This document shows positions 30,907 to 42,400 of a stretch of 64,000 bases of DNA, piece by piece. Made by a program: the position numbers and the translations under genes. How positions within the stretch are numbered: position 1 is the stretch's first letter; every line of letters starts with the position of its first letter. The notes under the pieces were generated by a model. The model did not search any database and was not told where the DNA came from. It saw nothing but the letters and a program-made list of their open reading frames with translations. The DNA is from Leclercia adecarboxylata (GTDB lineage Bacteria > Pseudomonadota > Gammaproteobacteria > Enterobacterales > Enterobacteriaceae): assembly GCA_002360945.1 (NCBI GenBank), contig DERO01000019.1:1-64000 (forward strand), given 5' to 3'.

Positions 30907-33016
30907 GTTATTTTCTGCCTTCAGAAAAGAGAAGATCTGGGATTTCGACGGCGGTATTCATCCGCCAGAGATGAAAACCCAGTCCAGCGGTACGCCGCTG
31001 CGCCAGATCCCGCTGGCCAATCGTTTTGTTATCCCCCTGAAACAGCACATCGGTGCTGAGGGCGAGCTGTGTGTGAAGGTCGGCGACCGCGTGTTGCGCG
31101 GCCAGCCGCTGACCTTCGGCCGCGGCCGTATGCTGCCGGTTCATGCCCCGACCTCCGGCACCGTGGCGGCGATTGCCCCGCACACCGTGGCCCACCCTTC
31201 CGCCCTCTCTGAGCTGTGCGTGGTCATTGACGCCGACGGCGAAGATCGCTGGATTGAACGCGACGGCTGGAGCGATTTCCGCAGCCGCAGCCGGGAAGAG
31301 CTGATTGCACGCATCCACCAGTCTGGCGTCGCCGGTCTGGGCGGGGCGGGCTTCCCGACCGGCAACAAACTGCAGGGCGGTGGCGACAAGATCCAGACTC
31401 TGATTATCAACGCCGCCGAGTGTGAGCCGTACATCACCGCCGACGATCGTCTGATGCAGGACTGCGCCGCGCAGATCGTCGAAGGCATCCGCATCCTCGC
31501 CCATGTTCTGCAGCCGAAAGAGGTGCTGATCGGCATTGAAGACAACAAGCCGCAGGCCATCTCTATGCTGCGTGCGGTGCTGGCAGGCAGCCACGATATC
31601 AGCCTGCGGGTGATCCCGACCAAATACCCGTCCGGCGGCGCGAAGCAACTGACCCAGATTTTAACCGGCAAGCAGGTTCCGCATGGCGGCCGCTCTTCGG
31701 ATATCGGCGTGCTGATGCAGAACGTCGGCACCGCCTATGCGGTGAAGCGCGCGGTCGTGGACGGCGAGCCGTTGACCGAGCGCGTCGTCACCCTGACAGG
31801 GGAAGCCGTCAGCCGTCCCGGCAACGTCTGGGCGCGTCTGGGCACCCCGGTGCGTCATCTGCTTGATCAGGCCGGGTTCTGCCCGAGCGCCGAGCAGATG
31901 GTAATCATGGGCGGGCCGCTGATGGGCTTTACCCTGCCGTGGCTGGATGTTCCGGTGGTAAAAATCACCAACTGCCTGCTGGCTCCGTCCGTCAGCGAGA
32001 TGGGCGAAGAGCAGGAAGAGAAAGGCTGCATTCGCTGCAGCGCCTGCGCCGACGCCTGTCCGGCGGATCTGCTGCCGCAGCAGCTGTACTGGTTCAGCAA
32101 AGGGCAGATCCACGATAAAGCGAAATCCCATAACCTGGCCGACTGCATTGAATGCGGTGCCTGCGCCTGGGTTTGTCCGAGCAATATTCCGCTGGTGCAG
32201 TACTTCCGCGTCGAGAAGGCAGAAATATATGCCATCGCGCAGGAAGAGAAACGCGCTGCCGACGCCAAAGCGCGCTTTGAAGCCCGCCAGCAGCGCCTGG
32301 AGCGCGAGAAAGCCGCCCGCGAAGAGCGTCATAAGAAAGCAGCGGTACAGCCTGCAGCGAAAGATCAGGACGCCATCAATGCGGCCCTGGCTCGCGTGCG
32401 GGAGAAGAAAGCCACAGCCGCGCAGGACGTGGTGATCCCGGCCGGACAGCGCCCGGATAACAGCGACGCCATTGCCGCCCGCGAGGCGCGTAAAGCCGAG
32501 GCCCGCGCCCGTCAGGCGGAAAAAGCCCAGACCAGCGCCGCGCAGCCGGAGACCGATCCGCGTAAAGCCGGCGTCGAGGCCGCTATCGCCCGGGCGAAAG
32601 CGCGTAAAGCCGCGCCGCCGGAGGAGACTCAGGCCGAGGCTGCCCCGGTCGATCCGCGTAAAGCGGCCGTCGAAGCGGCCATCGCTCGTGCCAAAGCCCG
32701 CAAAGCGGCCCAGCCGGGCGATATTCAGCTCGAACAGACCCCGGTCGACCCGCGCAAAGCCGCCGTCGAAGCGGCCATTGCCCGCGCGAAAGCCCGCAAA
32801 GCGGCCCAGTCCGGGGAAACTCCGGCAGAACCGACACCCGTCGATCCGCGTAAAGCCGCGGTCGAAGCCGCCATCGCCCGTGCGAAGGCACGTAAAGCGG
32901 CGCAACAGGAAGAAGAACCGGCAGCCAATGACGATCCACGCAAAGCGGCAGTTGCTGCCGCCATTGCGCGCGTTCAGGCGAAGAAAGCCGCACAGAAGGC
33001 AGTTAACGAGGATTAA
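30899..33016 (+). CDS. rsxC: Electron transport complex subunit RsxC, with repeat-rich tail
   Basis: RsxC is the NADH-oxidising subunit. The 705-residue protein has the FMN/NADH-binding region [13 protein letters not shown] (about 148) in its first 350 residues, two [4Fe-4S] motifs [12 protein letters not shown] and [12 protein letters not shown] (about 377 and 416), and a long Ala/Arg/Lys-rich coiled tail from about 450. The tail carries five copies of [20 protein letters not shown] spaced by 32, 32, 32 and 30 residues (codons starting at 32555, 32651, 32747, 32843 and 32933). The E. coli tail is also repetitive, but copy number varies between species. Confidence 0.96.
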   Translation: MLKLFSAFRKEKIWDFDGGIHPPEMKTQSSGTPLRQIPLANRFVIPLKQHIGAEGELCVKVGDRVLRGQPLTFGRGRMLPVHAPTSGTVAAIAPHTVAHPSALSELCVVIDADGEDRWIERDGWSDFRSRSREELIARIHQSGVAGLGGAGFPTGNKLQGGGDKIQTLIINAAECEPYITADDRLMQDCAAQIVEGIRILAHVLQPKEVLIGIEDNKPQAISMLRAVLAGSHDISLRVIPTKYPSGGAKQLTQILTGKQVPHGGRSSDIGVLMQNVGTAYAVKRAVVDGEPLTERVVTLTGEAVSRPGNVWARLGTPVRHLLDQAGFCPSAEQMVIMGGPLMGFTLPWLDVPVVKITNCLLAPSVSEMGEEQEEKGCIRCSACADACPADLLPQQLYWFSKGQIHDKAKSHNLADCIECGACAWVCPSNIPLVQYFRVEKAEIYAIAQEEKRAADAKARFEARQQRLEREKAAREERHKKAAVQPAAKDQDAINAALARVREKKATAAQDVVIPAGQRPDNSDAIAAREARKAEARARQAEKAQTSAAQPETDPRKAGVEAAIARAKARKAAPPEETQAEAAPVDPRKAAVEAAIARAKARKAAQPGDIQLEQTPVDPRKAAVEAAIARAKARKAAQSGETPAEPTPVDPRKAAVEAAIARAKARKAAQQEEEPAANDDPRKAAVAAAIARVQAKKAAQKAVNED

Positions 33017-34069
33017 ATGGTTTTCAGAATCGCAAGCTCCCCTTATACCCACAACCAGCGCCAGACATCGCGCATCATGATGCTGGTCTGTCTGGCCGCG
33101 CTGCCGGGCATCGCCGTTCAGGTCTGGTTCTTCGGCTGGGGTACGCTGCTGCAGATCGTTCTCGGCTGCGCGAGCGCGCTGGCGGCGGAAGCCCTGGTCC
33201 TCAAACTGCGTAAAATCGCGGTGAGCAAGATTCTGGCGGATAACTCTGCCCTGCTCACCGGCCTGCTGCTGGCGATCAGCATTCCGCCGTTCGCCCCCTG
33301 GTGGATGGTGGTGCTCGGCACCGTGTTCGCGGTGATCATCGCTAAACAGCTCTACGGCGGCCTTGGACATAACCCTTTTAACCCGGCGATGATTGGCTAC
33401 GTGGTGCTGCTGATCTCCTTCCCGGTGCAGATGACCAGCTGGCTGCCACCGCATGAGATTGCCGCGACCGTGCCAGGCTTTATGGATGCCCTGCAGGTGA
33501 TCTTCTCCGGCCATACCGCCAGCGGCGCGGATATGAACAGCCTGCGGATGGGCGTGGACGGCATCAGCCAGGCCACCCCGCTCGATACCTTCAAAACCTC
33601 CCTGCACGCCGGTCACAGCGTGGAGCAGATCCTGCAGTACCCGATTTTCAGCGGCGTGCTGGCCGGCGCGGGCTGGCAGTGGGTTAACCTGGCGTATCTG
33701 GCCGGGGGAGTATTCATGCTGTGGCAGAAAACGATCCGCTGGCATATCCCGGTGAGCTTCCTGGTCACTCTCGCGATCTGTTCTGGCCTGGGCTGGGCAT
33801 TTTCGCCGGAGTCGCTGGCTTCCCCGCAGATCCATCTGCTGTCCGGCGCGACCATGCTGGGGGCGTTCTTTATTCTGACCGATCCGGTGACGGCCTCGAC
33901 GACCAACCGGGGACGCCTGATTTTCGGCGCGCTGGCCGGTCTGCTGGTGTGGCTGATCCGCAGCTTTGGCGGCTATCCGGACGGCGTGGCCTTTGCGGTT
34001 CTGCTGGCTAACATCACCGTACCGTTAATTGATTACTACACGCGACCGCGCGTGTACGGCCATCGCTAA
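33017..34069 (+). CDS. rsxD: Electron transport complex subunit RsxD
   Basis: A 350-residue membrane subunit with about ten helices. FMN is attached to a threonine in this family; here [10 protein letters not shown] places that Thr at residue 187, the same number as reported for Vibrio RnfD. Starts directly at the base after the rsxC stop. Confidence 0.96.
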   Translation: MVFRIASSPYTHNQRQTSRIMMLVCLAALPGIAVQVWFFGWGTLLQIVLGCASALAAEALVLKLRKIAVSKILADNSALLTGLLLAISIPPFAPWWMVVLGTVFAVIIAKQLYGGLGHNPFNPAMIGYVVLLISFPVQMTSWLPPHEIAATVPGFMDALQVIFSGHTASGADMNSLRMGVDGISQATPLDTFKTSLHAGHSVEQILQYPIFSGVLAGAGWQWVNLAYLAGGVFMLWQKTIRWHIPVSFLVTLAICSGLGWAFSPESLASPQIHLLSGATMLGAFFILTDPVTASTTNRGRLIFGALAGLLVWLIRSFGGYPDGVAFAVLLANITVPLIDYYTRPRVYGHR

Positions 34070-34079
34070 GGGACTCGCC

Positions 34080-34700
34080 ATGTTAAAAACGATGCAAAAA
34101 CACGGCGTGACGCTGGCGCTGTTTGCCGCGGTGCTGACCGGCCTGACGGCCCTCGTCAACGGCCTGACCAAATCCACCATTGACGAACAGGCAGCCCGTC
34201 AGCAAAAGGCGCTCTTTGACCAGGTGATCCCGGCGGAACTCTACGATAACGATCTGCAAAAAAGCTGTTATCTTGTCGAGGCCGCGCCCTTAGGCAAAGG
34301 TACTCGCCGCATCTTTATCGCCCGTAAAGGGGATGCCCCGGTGGGTGCGGTGATGGAAGTCACTGCGCCAGACGGCTATTCCGGCGCCATCCAGCTGCTG
34401 GTAGGCACCGATTTCTCCGGCACCGTACTGGGAACCCGCGTCACCGAGCACCACGAAACGCCAGGCCTCGGGGATAAAATCGAGACCCGCTTAAGCGACT
34501 GGATTTTGCACTTTGCCGGCAAAACCATTCACGGCAGTGATGATCCGGCGTTCGCGGTGAAGAAAGATGGCGGTGAATTCGATCAGTTTACCGGTGCGAC
34601 CATCACCCCTCGCGCGGTGGTGAATGCCGTTAAACGTGCGGGCGTCTATGCTCAGACGCTGCCTGCGCACCTTAACAATCTGCCCGCCTGTGAGGAGTGA
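34080..34700 (+). CDS. rsxG: Electron transport complex subunit RsxG
   Basis: A 206-residue protein with one N-terminal membrane helix and a periplasmic FMN domain. The flavinylation motif [15 protein letters not shown] places the modified Thr at residue 174. The start at 34080 gives [16 protein letters not shown] as in E. coli; the ORF opens earlier, inside rsxD. It precedes rsxE by two bases. Confidence 0.96.
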   Translation: MLKTMQKHGVTLALFAAVLTGLTALVNGLTKSTIDEQAARQQKALFDQVIPAELYDNDLQKSCYLVEAAPLGKGTRRIFIARKGDAPVGAVMEVTAPDGYSGAIQLLVGTDFSGTVLGTRVTEHHETPGLGDKIETRLSDWILHFAGKTIHGSDDPAFAVKKDGGEFDQFTGATITPRAVVNAVKRAGVYAQTLPAHLNNLPACEE

Positions 34701-34702
34701 TC

Positions 34703-35389
34703 ATGAGCCAGGTTAAAGAGGTTATCGTCCAGGGTCTGTGGAAGAACAACTCCGCTCTGGTACAGCTGCTGGGGATGTGTCCGCTGCTGGCCGTCACCTC
34801 GACCGCCACCAACGCGCTGGGTCTGGGTCTGGCTACCACCCTGGTGCTGACCCTGACCAACCTGTCGATCTCTGCCCTGCGTCGCTGGACGCCGTCAGAA
34901 ATTCGTATTCCAATCTACGTGATGATCATCGCCTCGGTGGTGAGCGTCGTGCAGATGCTGATCAACGCCTACGCCTTTGGCCTCTATCAGTCGCTGGGGA
35001 TCTTTATCCCGCTGATCGTCACCAACTGTATCGTGGTGGGGCGTGCCGAAGCCTTTGCGGTGAAGAACGACCCGATGATCTCAGCCCTTGATGGTTTTTC
35101 CATCGGCATGGGGGCCACCGGGGCGATGTTCGTGCTGGGCTCGATGCGCGAAATCCTCGGCAACGGCACCCTGTTCGACGGCGCAGACGCCCTGCTGGGT
35201 GGCTGGGCGAAATCGCTGCGTATTGAGGTCTTCCACACCGATACGCCGTTCCTGCTGGCGATGCTGCCGCCGGGCGCGTTTATTGGCCTCGGCATGATGC
35301 TGGCGGTAAAATACCTGATTGATGAGAAACGTAAGCGCCGCGCTGCTGCCCGCAGCGTAGAGGAAGGGATCCCTGAGAAGGCCTCATGA
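34703..35389 (+). CDS. rsxE: Electron transport complex subunit RsxE
   Basis: A 228-residue, six-helix subunit homologous to RsxA, with [22 protein letters not shown] and [16 protein letters not shown] holding the paired conserved cysteines. AGGAG lies before ATG at 34703. The stop overlaps the nth start (ATGA), so the two are translationally coupled. Confidence 0.96.
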   Translation: MSQVKEVIVQGLWKNNSALVQLLGMCPLLAVTSTATNALGLGLATTLVLTLTNLSISALRRWTPSEIRIPIYVMIIASVVSVVQMLINAYAFGLYQSLGIFIPLIVTNCIVVGRAEAFAVKNDPMISALDGFSIGMGATGAMFVLGSMREILGNGTLFDGADALLGGWAKSLRIEVFHTDTPFLLAMLPPGAFIGLGMMLAVKYLIDEKRKRRAAARSVEEGIPEKAS

Positions 35390-36021
35390 ACAAAGAGAAG
35401 CGTTTAACCATTTTGCAGCGCCTGCGGGATAACAACCCGCACCCGACGACCGAACTGAACTTTACCTCGCCGTTTGAACTGCTGATCGCAGTCCTGCTCT
35501 CTGCGCAGGCCACCGATGTGAGCGTGAATAAAGCCACCGCGAAGCTCTATCCCGTCGCCAACACGCCGCAGGCGATGCTGGAGTTGGGCGTAGAGGGCGT
35601 GAAATCGTACATCAAGACTATCGGCCTGTTTAACAGCAAAGCCGAGAACGTGATCAAGACCTGCCGCATGCTGCTGGAGCTGCACGGTGGCGAGGTGCCG
35701 GAAGATCGTGCCGCGCTGGAAGCCCTGCCCGGCGTCGGACGTAAAACCGCCAACGTGGTGCTGAACACCGCCTTTGGTTGGCCAACCATCGCCGTGGATA
35801 CCCATATCTTCCGCGTCTGTAACCGCACTAACTTCGCCCCCGGTAAGAACGTCGAACTGGTGGAAGAGAAGCTGCTGAAGGTGGTTCCGGCGGAGTTTAA
35901 GGTCGACTGCCATCACTGGTTTATCCTTCACGGACGGTACACCTGCATCGCGCGTAAACCGCGCTGCGGCTCGTGCATTATCGAAGATCTCTGTGAATAT
36001 AAAGAGAAAACCGACCTCTGA
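35386..36021 (+). CDS. nth: Endonuclease III (DNA glycosylase/AP lyase)
   Basis: Nth removes oxidised pyrimidines and nicks the AP site. The 211-residue protein has the helix-hairpin-helix [14 protein letters not shown] with the catalytic Lys (about 120), the catalytic Asp in [11 protein letters not shown] (about 138), and the [4Fe-4S] cysteines in the C-terminal [17 protein letters not shown]. It ends the rsx operon, as in E. coli. Confidence 0.98.
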   Translation: MNKEKRLTILQRLRDNNPHPTTELNFTSPFELLIAVLLSAQATDVSVNKATAKLYPVANTPQAMLELGVEGVKSYIKTIGLFNSKAENVIKTCRMLLELHGGEVPEDRAALEALPGVGRKTANVVLNTAFGWPTIAVDTHIFRVCNRTNFAPGKNVELVEEKLLKVVPAEFKVDCHHWFILHGRYTCIARKPRCGSCIIEDLCEYKEKTDL

Positions 36022-36046
36022 AACCGTCGTTCGACGGTTTTTTTAC
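36021..36046 (+). terminator. rsx-nth operon terminator
   Basis: AAACCGTCG, loop TT, CGACGGTTT, then more T residues. Confidence 0.85.
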
Positions 36047-36635
36047 GCTGTGATTTCTTACAGAAAGTATGACTCCCTGCTCATACCCACTTTCACAGGC
36101 ATTCTGCCTGAGTCAAAGTTCGTCTTTCGCGGATTGTGCGGCTATATAACAATCAAACAGGTTAATTGTTTTTTCGTCAGCGAAATTTTCTATATAAATG
36201 TGATCAGGATCACTCTGTTCACATGGTGTTAATTTTATGTATCGAAAAACCTAATAAAGCCTTATTGCATCAACAAATCGCCCCTGATAACCGGAAGATA
36301 TGACCGGATATATTTCAGAACTTAGCCCATATCACTGCCCTTTCCCTTTTACAGCAGAACATATCGCCAACCGCGCACTTTTTCGGCTAAGTGATAGTGG
36401 AAAAAACCAGTTTCACCGCAACGGTAAAATTTAACGCTAAATAACATTTAGGTTTCTGGCGCATTATAGCGCGTGAGTTATATGTAACAGAGTATTACAA
36501 ATGCCTTGCCAGATGGGTCAGGATAGTGAACATTACCCGCCGTTTCCCCTCCCACTATAACTATAAAGCGGATGGACTACGGTCTTCACGCTATGAACAC
36601 CCCCGTTAATATGGGATGTAAAAAAAGAGGTATAT
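36047..36635. other. Long AT-rich intergenic region before dtpA
   Basis: Nearly 590 bases, AT-rich, with no credible gene. It holds the dtpA promoter region (in E. coli OmpR-dependent) and a strong CRP-like site (listed separately). Short frames in it have no ribosome sites. Confidence 0.6.
36197..36218. promoter_or_regulatory. Candidate CRP site
   Basis: AATGTGATCAGGATCACTCT is close to the full CRP consensus: TGTGA (36199-36203) and TCACT (36210-36214) with six bases between. It lies more than 420 bases upstream of dtpA, so it may serve a distal promoter or an unannotated transcript. Confidence 0.55.
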
Positions 36636-38144
36636 GTGTCTACTGCAAACAATAAACCAGCTGAGGAAAGCGTAAGTCTTAACGCTTTCAAACAACCGAA
36701 ATCGTTCTATCTCATTTTCTCCATTGAGCTGTGGGAACGTTTCGGTTACTACGGCCTGCAAGGGATCATGGCGGTTTACCTGGTTAAACAACTGGGTATG
36801 TCCGAAGCTGATTCCATCACGCTGTTCTCTTCTTTCAGTGCTCTGGTGTACGGTCTGGTCGCGATTGGCGGCTGGCTGGGCGATAAAGTACTGGGAACCA
36901 AACGTGTCATTCTGCTGGGCGCCATCGTTCTGGCGATCGGTTACGGTCTGGTTGCCTGGTCTGGTCATGATGCCGGTGTGGTGTACATGGGTATGGCGAC
37001 CATCGCGGTCGGTAACGGCCTGTTCAAGGCGAACCCATCTTCCCTGCTCTCGACCTGCTATAACAAAGATGATCCCCGTCTCGATGGCGCATTTACCATG
37101 TACTACATGGCCATCAACATCGGTTCCTTCTTCTCTATGCTGGCGACCCCGTGGCTGGCAGCGAAATTCGGCTGGAGCGTGGCGTTTGCCCTGAGCTTCG
37201 TCGGGATGCTGATCACCGTGGTGAACTTCCTGTTCTGCCGCAGCTGGGTGAAGGACTACGGTTCTAAGCCTGACTTTGCGCCGGTACAGATGGGCAAACT
37301 GCTGGCGACCATCGTCGGCGTGGTGATTCTGGTTGCCATCGCCACCTGGCTGCTGCACAACCAGGGTATCGCGCGTGCGGTGCTGGGTGTGGTTGCGCTG
37401 GGTATCGTCTGTATCTTCGCTAAAGAAGCCTTTGCCATGCAGGGCGCTGCACGTCGTAAGATGATTGTTGCCTTCATCCTGATGGTTGAAGCCATTGTCT
37501 TCTTCGTGCTGTACAGCCAGATGCCAACGTCCCTGAACTTCTTCGCTATCCGTAACGTTGAGCACTCTATCCTCGGCATCGCGTTCGAACCTGAGCAGTT
37601 CCAGGCCCTGAACCCGTTCTGGATCATGATTGGTAGCCCGATTCTGGCCGCTATCTATAACAAGATGGGCGACCGCCTGCCGATGCCGCACAAGTTCGCG
37701 GTGGGTATGGTGCTGTGCTCCGGTGCCTTCCTGGTGCTGCCGCTGGGCGCGAAATTCGCCAGCGACGCCGGTATCGTCTCCGTCAACTGGCTGATTCTGA
37801 GCTACGCGCTGCAGTCTATCGGTGAGCTGATGATCTCCGGTCTGGGCCTGGCAATGGTTGCCCAGCTGGTGCCACAGCGTCTGATGGGCTTCATCATGGG
37901 TAGCTGGTTCCTGACCACTGCCGGTGCGGCAATCATCGCCGGTAAGATTGCTAACCTGATGGCCGTGCCATCTGACGTAACCGACCCGCTGCAGTCTCTG
38001 CATGTCTACGGAGACGTATTCCTGCAGATTGGTATCGCCACCGCGGTAATTGCCGTGCTGATGATGCTGACCGCACCGAAACTGAATCGCATGACTCAGG
38101 ACGACGACACTACCGCAAAAGCGAGCAAAACCGCGACCGCGTAA
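36636..38144 (+). CDS. dtpA: Dipeptide/tripeptide proton symporter DtpA
   Basis: DtpA (TppB) is a proton-coupled oligopeptide transporter of the POT/PTR family. The 502-residue protein has the N-terminal ExxERF motif ([15 protein letters not shown]), FYMxINxGS-type sequence ([13 protein letters not shown]), and about 14 membrane helices. The start is GTG at 36636, as in E. coli; an ATG two bases upstream is in another frame. AAAAGAGG is the ribosome site. Confidence 0.96.
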   Translation: MSTANNKPAEESVSLNAFKQPKSFYLIFSIELWERFGYYGLQGIMAVYLVKQLGMSEADSITLFSSFSALVYGLVAIGGWLGDKVLGTKRVILLGAIVLAIGYGLVAWSGHDAGVVYMGMATIAVGNGLFKANPSSLLSTCYNKDDPRLDGAFTMYYMAINIGSFFSMLATPWLAAKFGWSVAFALSFVGMLITVVNFLFCRSWVKDYGSKPDFAPVQMGKLLATIVGVVILVAIATWLLHNQGIARAVLGVVALGIVCIFAKEAFAMQGAARRKMIVAFILMVEAIVFFVLYSQMPTSLNFFAIRNVEHSILGIAFEPEQFQALNPFWIMIGSPILAAIYNKMGDRLPMPHKFAVGMVLCSGAFLVLPLGAKFASDAGIVSVNWLILSYALQSIGELMISGLGLAMVAQLVPQRLMGFIMGSWFLTTAGAAIIAGKIANLMAVPSDVTDPLQSLHVYGDVFLQIGIATAVIAVLMMLTAPKLNRMTQDDDTTAKASKTATA

Positions 38145-38170
38145 TGTCATCGGGAAACGACTGAATTGAA

Positions 38171-38202
38171 GCCGCTAACTGTGCGTTAGCGGCTTTTTTT
38201 TT
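38171..38202 (+). terminator. dtpA intrinsic terminator
   Basis: GCCGCTAAC, loop TGTGC, GTTAGCGGC, then nine T residues. Confidence 0.9.
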
Positions 38203-38252
38203 ATCCTGGGCCGCACTACCATAGGGTAAACCTACGTAAACAGGAGTGACCG

Positions 38253-38858
38253 ATGAAACTGTTCTATAAACCAGGCGCCTGCTCTCTTGCCTCCCATATT
38301 ACGCTGCGCGAGAGCGGTAAAGACTTCACCCTCAACGGTGTCGATCTGATGAAGAAGCGTCTGGAAAACGGCGATGATTTTTTCGCGGTGAATCCTAAAG
38401 GCCAGGTCCCGGCCCTGCTGTTGGAAGACGGCACCCTGCTGACCGAAGGTGTTGCCATCATGCAATACCTGGCGGATGGCGTTGCGGATCGCCAGCTGCT
38501 GGCCCCAACCGGCAGCATCGCCCGCTATAAGACCCTCGAATGGCTGAACTACATCGCCACCGAGCTGCACAAAGGCTTCACCCCGCTGTTCCGCCCGGAC
38601 ACCCCGGAAGAGTACAAGCCGACCGTACGCGCCCTGCTGGAGAAAAAGCTGCAATATGTGAACGAATCACTGAAAGACGAGCAGTGGATCTGCGGTCAGC
38701 GCTTTACCATTGCCGATGCCTATCTGTTTACCGTGCTGCGCTGGGCGCGGGCCGTGAAGCTGAATATGGAAGGGTTAAGCCATATTGATGCGTATATGCA
38801 GCGTATGGCGGAGCGTCCTGCCGTGGCGGCAGCGCTGGAAGCGGAAGGGTTGAAGTAA
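38253..38858 (+). CDS. gstA: Glutathione S-transferase
   Basis: A 201-residue beta-class glutathione S-transferase, equal in length to E. coli GstA. The thioredoxin-like N-domain ([13 protein letters not shown], with the cysteine typical of the beta class near residue 10, and [14 protein letters not shown]) is followed by an all-helical C-domain with [22 protein letters not shown] precedes the ATG. Confidence 0.95.
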   Translation: MKLFYKPGACSLASHITLRESGKDFTLNGVDLMKKRLENGDDFFAVNPKGQVPALLLEDGTLLTEGVAIMQYLADGVADRQLLAPTGSIARYKTLEWLNYIATELHKGFTPLFRPDTPEEYKPTVRALLEKKLQYVNESLKDEQWICGQRFTIADAYLFTVLRWARAVKLNMEGLSHIDAYMQRMAERPAVAAALEAEGLK

Positions 38859-38867
38859 GATTGTTGT

Positions 38868-38938
38868 TGCCCGGCGGCGCTTTGCTTGCCGGGCCTACAG
38901 ATTCAGTAGGCCGGGTAAGCGCAGCGCCACCCGGCAAA
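38868..38938. repeat. REP-type palindromic repeat pair (BIME-like)
   Basis: Two facing imperfect palindromes, TTGCCCGGCGGCGC...GCCGGGCCTAC and GTAGGCCGGGTAAGCG...CACCCGGCAA, lie in the gap between convergent gstA and pdxY. This is the typical site and layout of an enterobacterial REP pair. Confidence 0.85.
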
Positions 38939-38941
38939 CAT

Positions 38942-39802
38942 TTAAAGCCGGGTCGCGCTAAAGAGGTGCTCCGGCTGCGCAATCCGGTCCTGAGCGGCCA
39001 CCACCTGTAGCTCATACTCCTGCATAGCCTTCGTGGCGATCATGATTTCATACACCGCCGCAGTGACGTGCTCAAGCGCATCGCGCACCGTTGCCCCCTG
39101 CAGCAGTTTCACCAGCAGCAGACCGCTGGTGACATCCCCAACGCCCACCGGCTGACGGCTGCCGAAATCCACAAGCGGACGGCTGATGTGCCAGGCCTCG
39201 TCTTTGGTTACCAGCAGCATCTCAAAGCGATCCAGGCTAATCCCGGCACGCGCCAGATGCTTCACCAGCACGATCTCCGGGCCCTTCGCAATCAGCTCGC
39301 GGGATGCCGCAATGGCCTCTTCTACGCTGTTGACCGGATGCTCACAGAGGATCTCCAGCTCGATAAGGTTTGGGGCGATAATGTCGCTGGCCGGTAAGGC
39401 ATGACGGACATGGAACTCCGCGACGCCTGGCGCCACGATGCAGCCCTTCTCCGGATGACCCATCACCGGATCGCAGAAGTATTTCGCCGCCGGATTGGCC
39501 GCCTTCACCTGACGGACAATCCCCAGAATATGCTCGCCCTGCTCGGCTGACCCCAGATAGCCGCTCAATACGGCGTCACAGGTTTTGAGCTTGTCGATCT
39601 CCGCAATGCCCTGAACAATCTCAGTCAGATGGGCAGGCGGCATCACGCAACCGGTCCACTTGCCGTATTGCGTATGATTGGAAAACTGAACGGTATTTAA
39701 CGGCCAGACGTTGGCCCCGAGACGACGCATCGGAAATTCAGCGGCGCTGTTGCCAGCATGCCCAAACACGACGTGGGACTGGATGGCGAGGATATTCTTC
39801 AT
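38942..39802 (-). CDS. pdxY: Pyridoxal kinase 1
   Basis: PdxY phosphorylates pyridoxal in vitamin B6 salvage. The 286-residue ribokinase-fold protein has [21 protein letters not shown] at the start, CDPVMG in the middle, and the catalytic [14 protein letters not shown] (about residue 220). The ATG at 39802 matches E. coli; 15 upstream residues are not conserved. It lies downstream of tyrS, 63 bases away, same strand, as in E. coli where it can be co-transcribed. Confidence 0.95.
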   Translation of the reverse strand: MKNILAIQSHVVFGHAGNSAAEFPMRRLGANVWPLNTVQFSNHTQYGKWTGCVMPPAHLTEIVQGIAEIDKLKTCDAVLSGYLGSAEQGEHILGIVRQVKAANPAAKYFCDPVMGHPEKGCIVAPGVAEFHVRHALPASDIIAPNLIELEILCEHPVNSVEEAIAASRELIAKGPEIVLVKHLARAGISLDRFEMLLVTKDEAWHISRPLVDFGSRQPVGVGDVTSGLLLVKLLQGATVRDALEHVTAAVYEIMIATKAMQEYELQVVAAQDRIAQPEHLFSATRL

Positions 39803-39865
39803 TTTCTTACCACAACCCTGAAAAAATAAAGGGGCATGGTTTCCCATGCCCCTGCGCTTTTACAA

Positions 39866-41140
39866 TTACTTCCAGCAGATCAGACAGTAATTCTTTTTGC
39901 CGCGACGCAGTAAGGTGTAGCGGCCAAACAGGCGATCGCTGTCCACGAAGGTATACTCCTCGTTGGACTGTTTTTCGCCGTTGATGGTGATGGCGTTGGA
40001 GGCGATGGTTTTACGCGCCTGACCACGGGACGGCTGCAGCTCAGAGTCCACCAGCGCCTGCATCAGGTCTGCGCCTTTATCTATCTCAACCATCGGCACG
40101 CCATCCTGCGCCAGCTGTTCGAAGTCAGCTTCGCTCAGATCGCTCAGGGTACCGTTGAACAGGCTGGCGGTAATACGCTTCGCGGCCGCCAGACCCTCTT
40201 CGCCGTGCACCAGCTTCGTGACCTGCTCCGCCAGCACGTACTGGGCGCGCGGGGCTTTGCCGCTGCTCTTGTCTTCTTCTTCCAGGGCGTTGATCTCTTC
40301 CAGATCCATAAAGGTGAAGAACTTCAGGAAGCGATAGACGTCAGCATCCGCGGTGTTGATCCAGAACTGGTAGAACTTGTACGGGCTGGTTTTCTTCGGA
40401 TCGAGCCAGACAGCGCCGCCTTCGGTTTTACCGAATTTGGTGCCGTCGGCTTTGGTGATCAGCGGCACGGTCAGACCGAAGACCTGGTTCTGGTGCAGAC
40501 GACGGGTCAGATCGATACCGGAGGTGATGTTACCCCACTGATCGGAGCCGCCAATCTGCAGCGACACGCCGTGCAGGTTGTTCAGGCAGGCGAAGTCATA
40601 ACCCTGCAGCAGGTTATAAGAGAACTCGGTGAACGAGATGCCCTGGTCGTCACGGTTCAGACGCTGCTTCACCGCTTCTTTGTTGATCATCTGATTAACG
40701 GAGAAGTGCTTGCCGATATCACGCAGGAAGGTCAGCACGTTCATGCCACCAAACCAGTCGTAGTTGTTAGCGGCGATCGCTGAGTTTTCACCACAGTCGA
40801 AATCGAGGAACGGGGCGACCTGTTTGCGGATCTTATCCACCCACTCCTGCACGGTGTCTGCCGTATTCAGTTTACGCTCAGCGGCTTTGAAGCTCGGGTC
40901 GCCAATCAGACCCGTTGCGCCGCCGACCAGCGCTACAGGCTTATGGCCTGCCAGCTGGAAGCGTTTCAGGCATAACAATGGAACCAGATGCCCCAAATGC
41001 AAGCTGTCGGCGGTAGGATCGAAGCCGCAATAGAGCGCGATCGGGCCTTGCGCCAGTCGCTCTGCTAACGCTTCCTCGTCCGTCACCTGGGCTACCAGCC
41101 CCCGCTCTTGCAATTGTTTAATCAAGTTACTGCTTGCCAT
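39866..41140 (-). CDS. tyrS: Tyrosyl-tRNA synthetase
   Basis: A 424-residue class I synthetase. The HIGH-type motif is HLGH (about 45-48) and the KMSKS-type motif is KFGKT (about 235), with an S4-like RNA-binding domain at the C-terminus. Length equals E. coli TyrS. The start at 41140 is taken as in E. coli; a start four codons upstream is possible. Confidence 0.98.
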   Translation of the reverse strand: MASSNLIKQLQERGLVAQVTDEEALAERLAQGPIALYCGFDPTADSLHLGHLVPLLCLKRFQLAGHKPVALVGGATGLIGDPSFKAAERKLNTADTVQEWVDKIRKQVAPFLDFDCGENSAIAANNYDWFGGMNVLTFLRDIGKHFSVNQMINKEAVKQRLNRDDQGISFTEFSYNLLQGYDFACLNNLHGVSLQIGGSDQWGNITSGIDLTRRLHQNQVFGLTVPLITKADGTKFGKTEGGAVWLDPKKTSPYKFYQFWINTADADVYRFLKFFTFMDLEEINALEEEDKSSGKAPRAQYVLAEQVTKLVHGEEGLAAAKRITASLFNGTLSDLSEADFEQLAQDGVPMVEIDKGADLMQALVDSELQPSRGQARKTIASNAITINGEKQSNEEYTFVDSDRLFGRYTLLRRGKKNYCLICWK

Positions 41141-41266
41141 CAAATTCTCCATGTATAAAACGACTGCACCTCTGCCGGTACACGACTTTTCGCCAGACGC
41201 GAAAGGTACATAGAATAAAGCGCTGACACCCGTTGTACCAGCGCTTAAGAGAACAAATTTCGGGGA

Positions 41267-41923
41267 TTAAGGTGCGAGACGATCGATTTTCCAGGCGTCG
41301 TTATCGCGCTGGTATAAAAAGCGGTCGTGCAGGCGATGTTCACCGCCCTGCCAGAACTCCATCTGCTGAACGGACACGCGGAAACCACCCCAGAAGCTTG
41401 GCAGAGGGACTTCGCCCTGCTGGAACTTCTGTTTCAGCTCGAGGAATTTGCTCTCCAGCACGCCGCGGGCGGAGATGCGGCTCGACTGTTTCGAGACCCA
41501 GGCGCCAATCTGGCTGTCGCGTGGGCGGCTATGGAAATATTTCACCACTTCCAGAGTAGAGAGGCGCTCGACGGTGCCGGTGACCATCACCTGACGCTCC
41601 AGCATGTGCCAGGGGAAGAGCAGGCTGATGCGAGGGTTATTTTCGAGGTGGTGCGCTTTGCGGCTGCCGAGGTTGGTGTAGAACACCAGCCCTTTCTCGT
41701 CGTAATGCTTGAGCAGCACGATGCGCTGGTAGGGTTGACCCTGTTCGTCGACCGTCGCCACCACCATCGCGGTGGGATCGGCCAGGCGGGCGTCACAGGC
41801 CTGTTTCAGCCAGTGCTCAAACAGCACCAGCGGCTCGGCGGGGAGATCCTGGCGACGCAGGCCGCCTTTGGTGTATTCGCGCCTGAGGTGCGCGATGTTC
41901 TGCAATTCGTCGTTATCTGACAT
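41267..41923 (-). CDS. pdxH: Pyridoxine/pyridoxamine 5'-phosphate oxidase
   Basis: PdxH oxidises PNP and PMP to pyridoxal phosphate with FMN. The 218-residue protein has the FMN-binding [18 protein letters not shown] and [17 protein letters not shown], and the C-terminal [10 protein letters not shown]...WKIDRLAP signature. The start at 41923 gives the E. coli length; an ATG five codons upstream also exists and neither has a strong ribosome site. It precedes tyrS, as in E. coli. Confidence 0.95.
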   Translation of the reverse strand: MSDNDELQNIAHLRREYTKGGLRRQDLPAEPLVLFEHWLKQACDARLADPTAMVVATVDEQGQPYQRIVLLKHYDEKGLVFYTNLGSRKAHHLENNPRISLLFPWHMLERQVMVTGTVERLSTLEVVKYFHSRPRDSQIGAWVSKQSSRISARGVLESKFLELKQKFQQGEVPLPSFWGGFRVSVQQMEFWQGGEHRLHDRFLYQRDNDAWKIDRLAP

Positions 41924-41980
41924 GGCGTTAGCTGACATTGACAATGGGTGACGCTATTGTGCGCCGCCCCCTGCAAAATC

Positions 41981-42304
41981 TCAACGCTTCGGATTTTCGA
42001 TCTGACAATTGTTCAGTACAACGCGGTCGCGCTTGTAGACCGTTGCGCTGTCGCCTTTCGACCAGAAAACATAAACGCCATCGCTGTAACGGGTGCCGGA
42101 GGCAGACATCCCCTGCTTCAGCCTCAGCAGCTTGTTGTCATAGACGAAACTGACTTCCTGACGAGGATTATTGAGCTTCACGGTGAGCGGTTTCTCTTCG
42201 CACTGGTACGCCAGGGTGTCGGTTTGCATACGCTCGACAAACTGGTTGTAGACGCTACAGCTCGCCAGCAGGAAGGGGGTTAAAGCAAGAAGCAGTTTTT
42301 TCAT
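41981..42304 (-). CDS. mliC: Membrane-bound lysozyme inhibitor of c-type lysozyme
   Basis: A 107-residue lipoprotein. The lipobox LLASCS gives a lipidated Cys at about residue 16. The mature part has [22 protein letters not shown], holding the Ser/Lys-type loop of the MliC fold that inserts into host lysozyme. Length is near E. coli (109). It lies between anmK and pdxH on the same strand. Confidence 0.93.
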   Translation of the reverse strand: MKKLLLALTPFLLASCSVYNQFVERMQTDTLAYQCEEKPLTVKLNNPRQEVSFVYDNKLLRLKQGMSASGTRYSDGVYVFWSKGDSATVYKRDRVVLNNCQIENPKR

Positions 42305-42400
42305 GGGTGAGTTCCGAAGACTTTCCTGGTCCCGGAGGGCGCGAACGCCCTCCCGTTTTTCCGTGTCATTCTACCCATCATGCCTTTAAGCGAAATTCGG

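Noticed and set aside
32555..33016. Regular 96-bp repeats as a CRISPR array
   Set aside because: The repeats are in-frame within rsxC and have no spacers of variable sequence.
31661..33835. 724-codon antisense frame opposite rsxC and rsxD
   Set aside because: It arises from the third-position GC bias and repeats of rsxC. The sense genes are certain.
36606..38150. 514-codon antisense frame opposite dtpA
   Set aside because: It mirrors dtpA in a high-GC gene, is rich in His, Gln and Asp without any fold pattern, and has no ribosome site.
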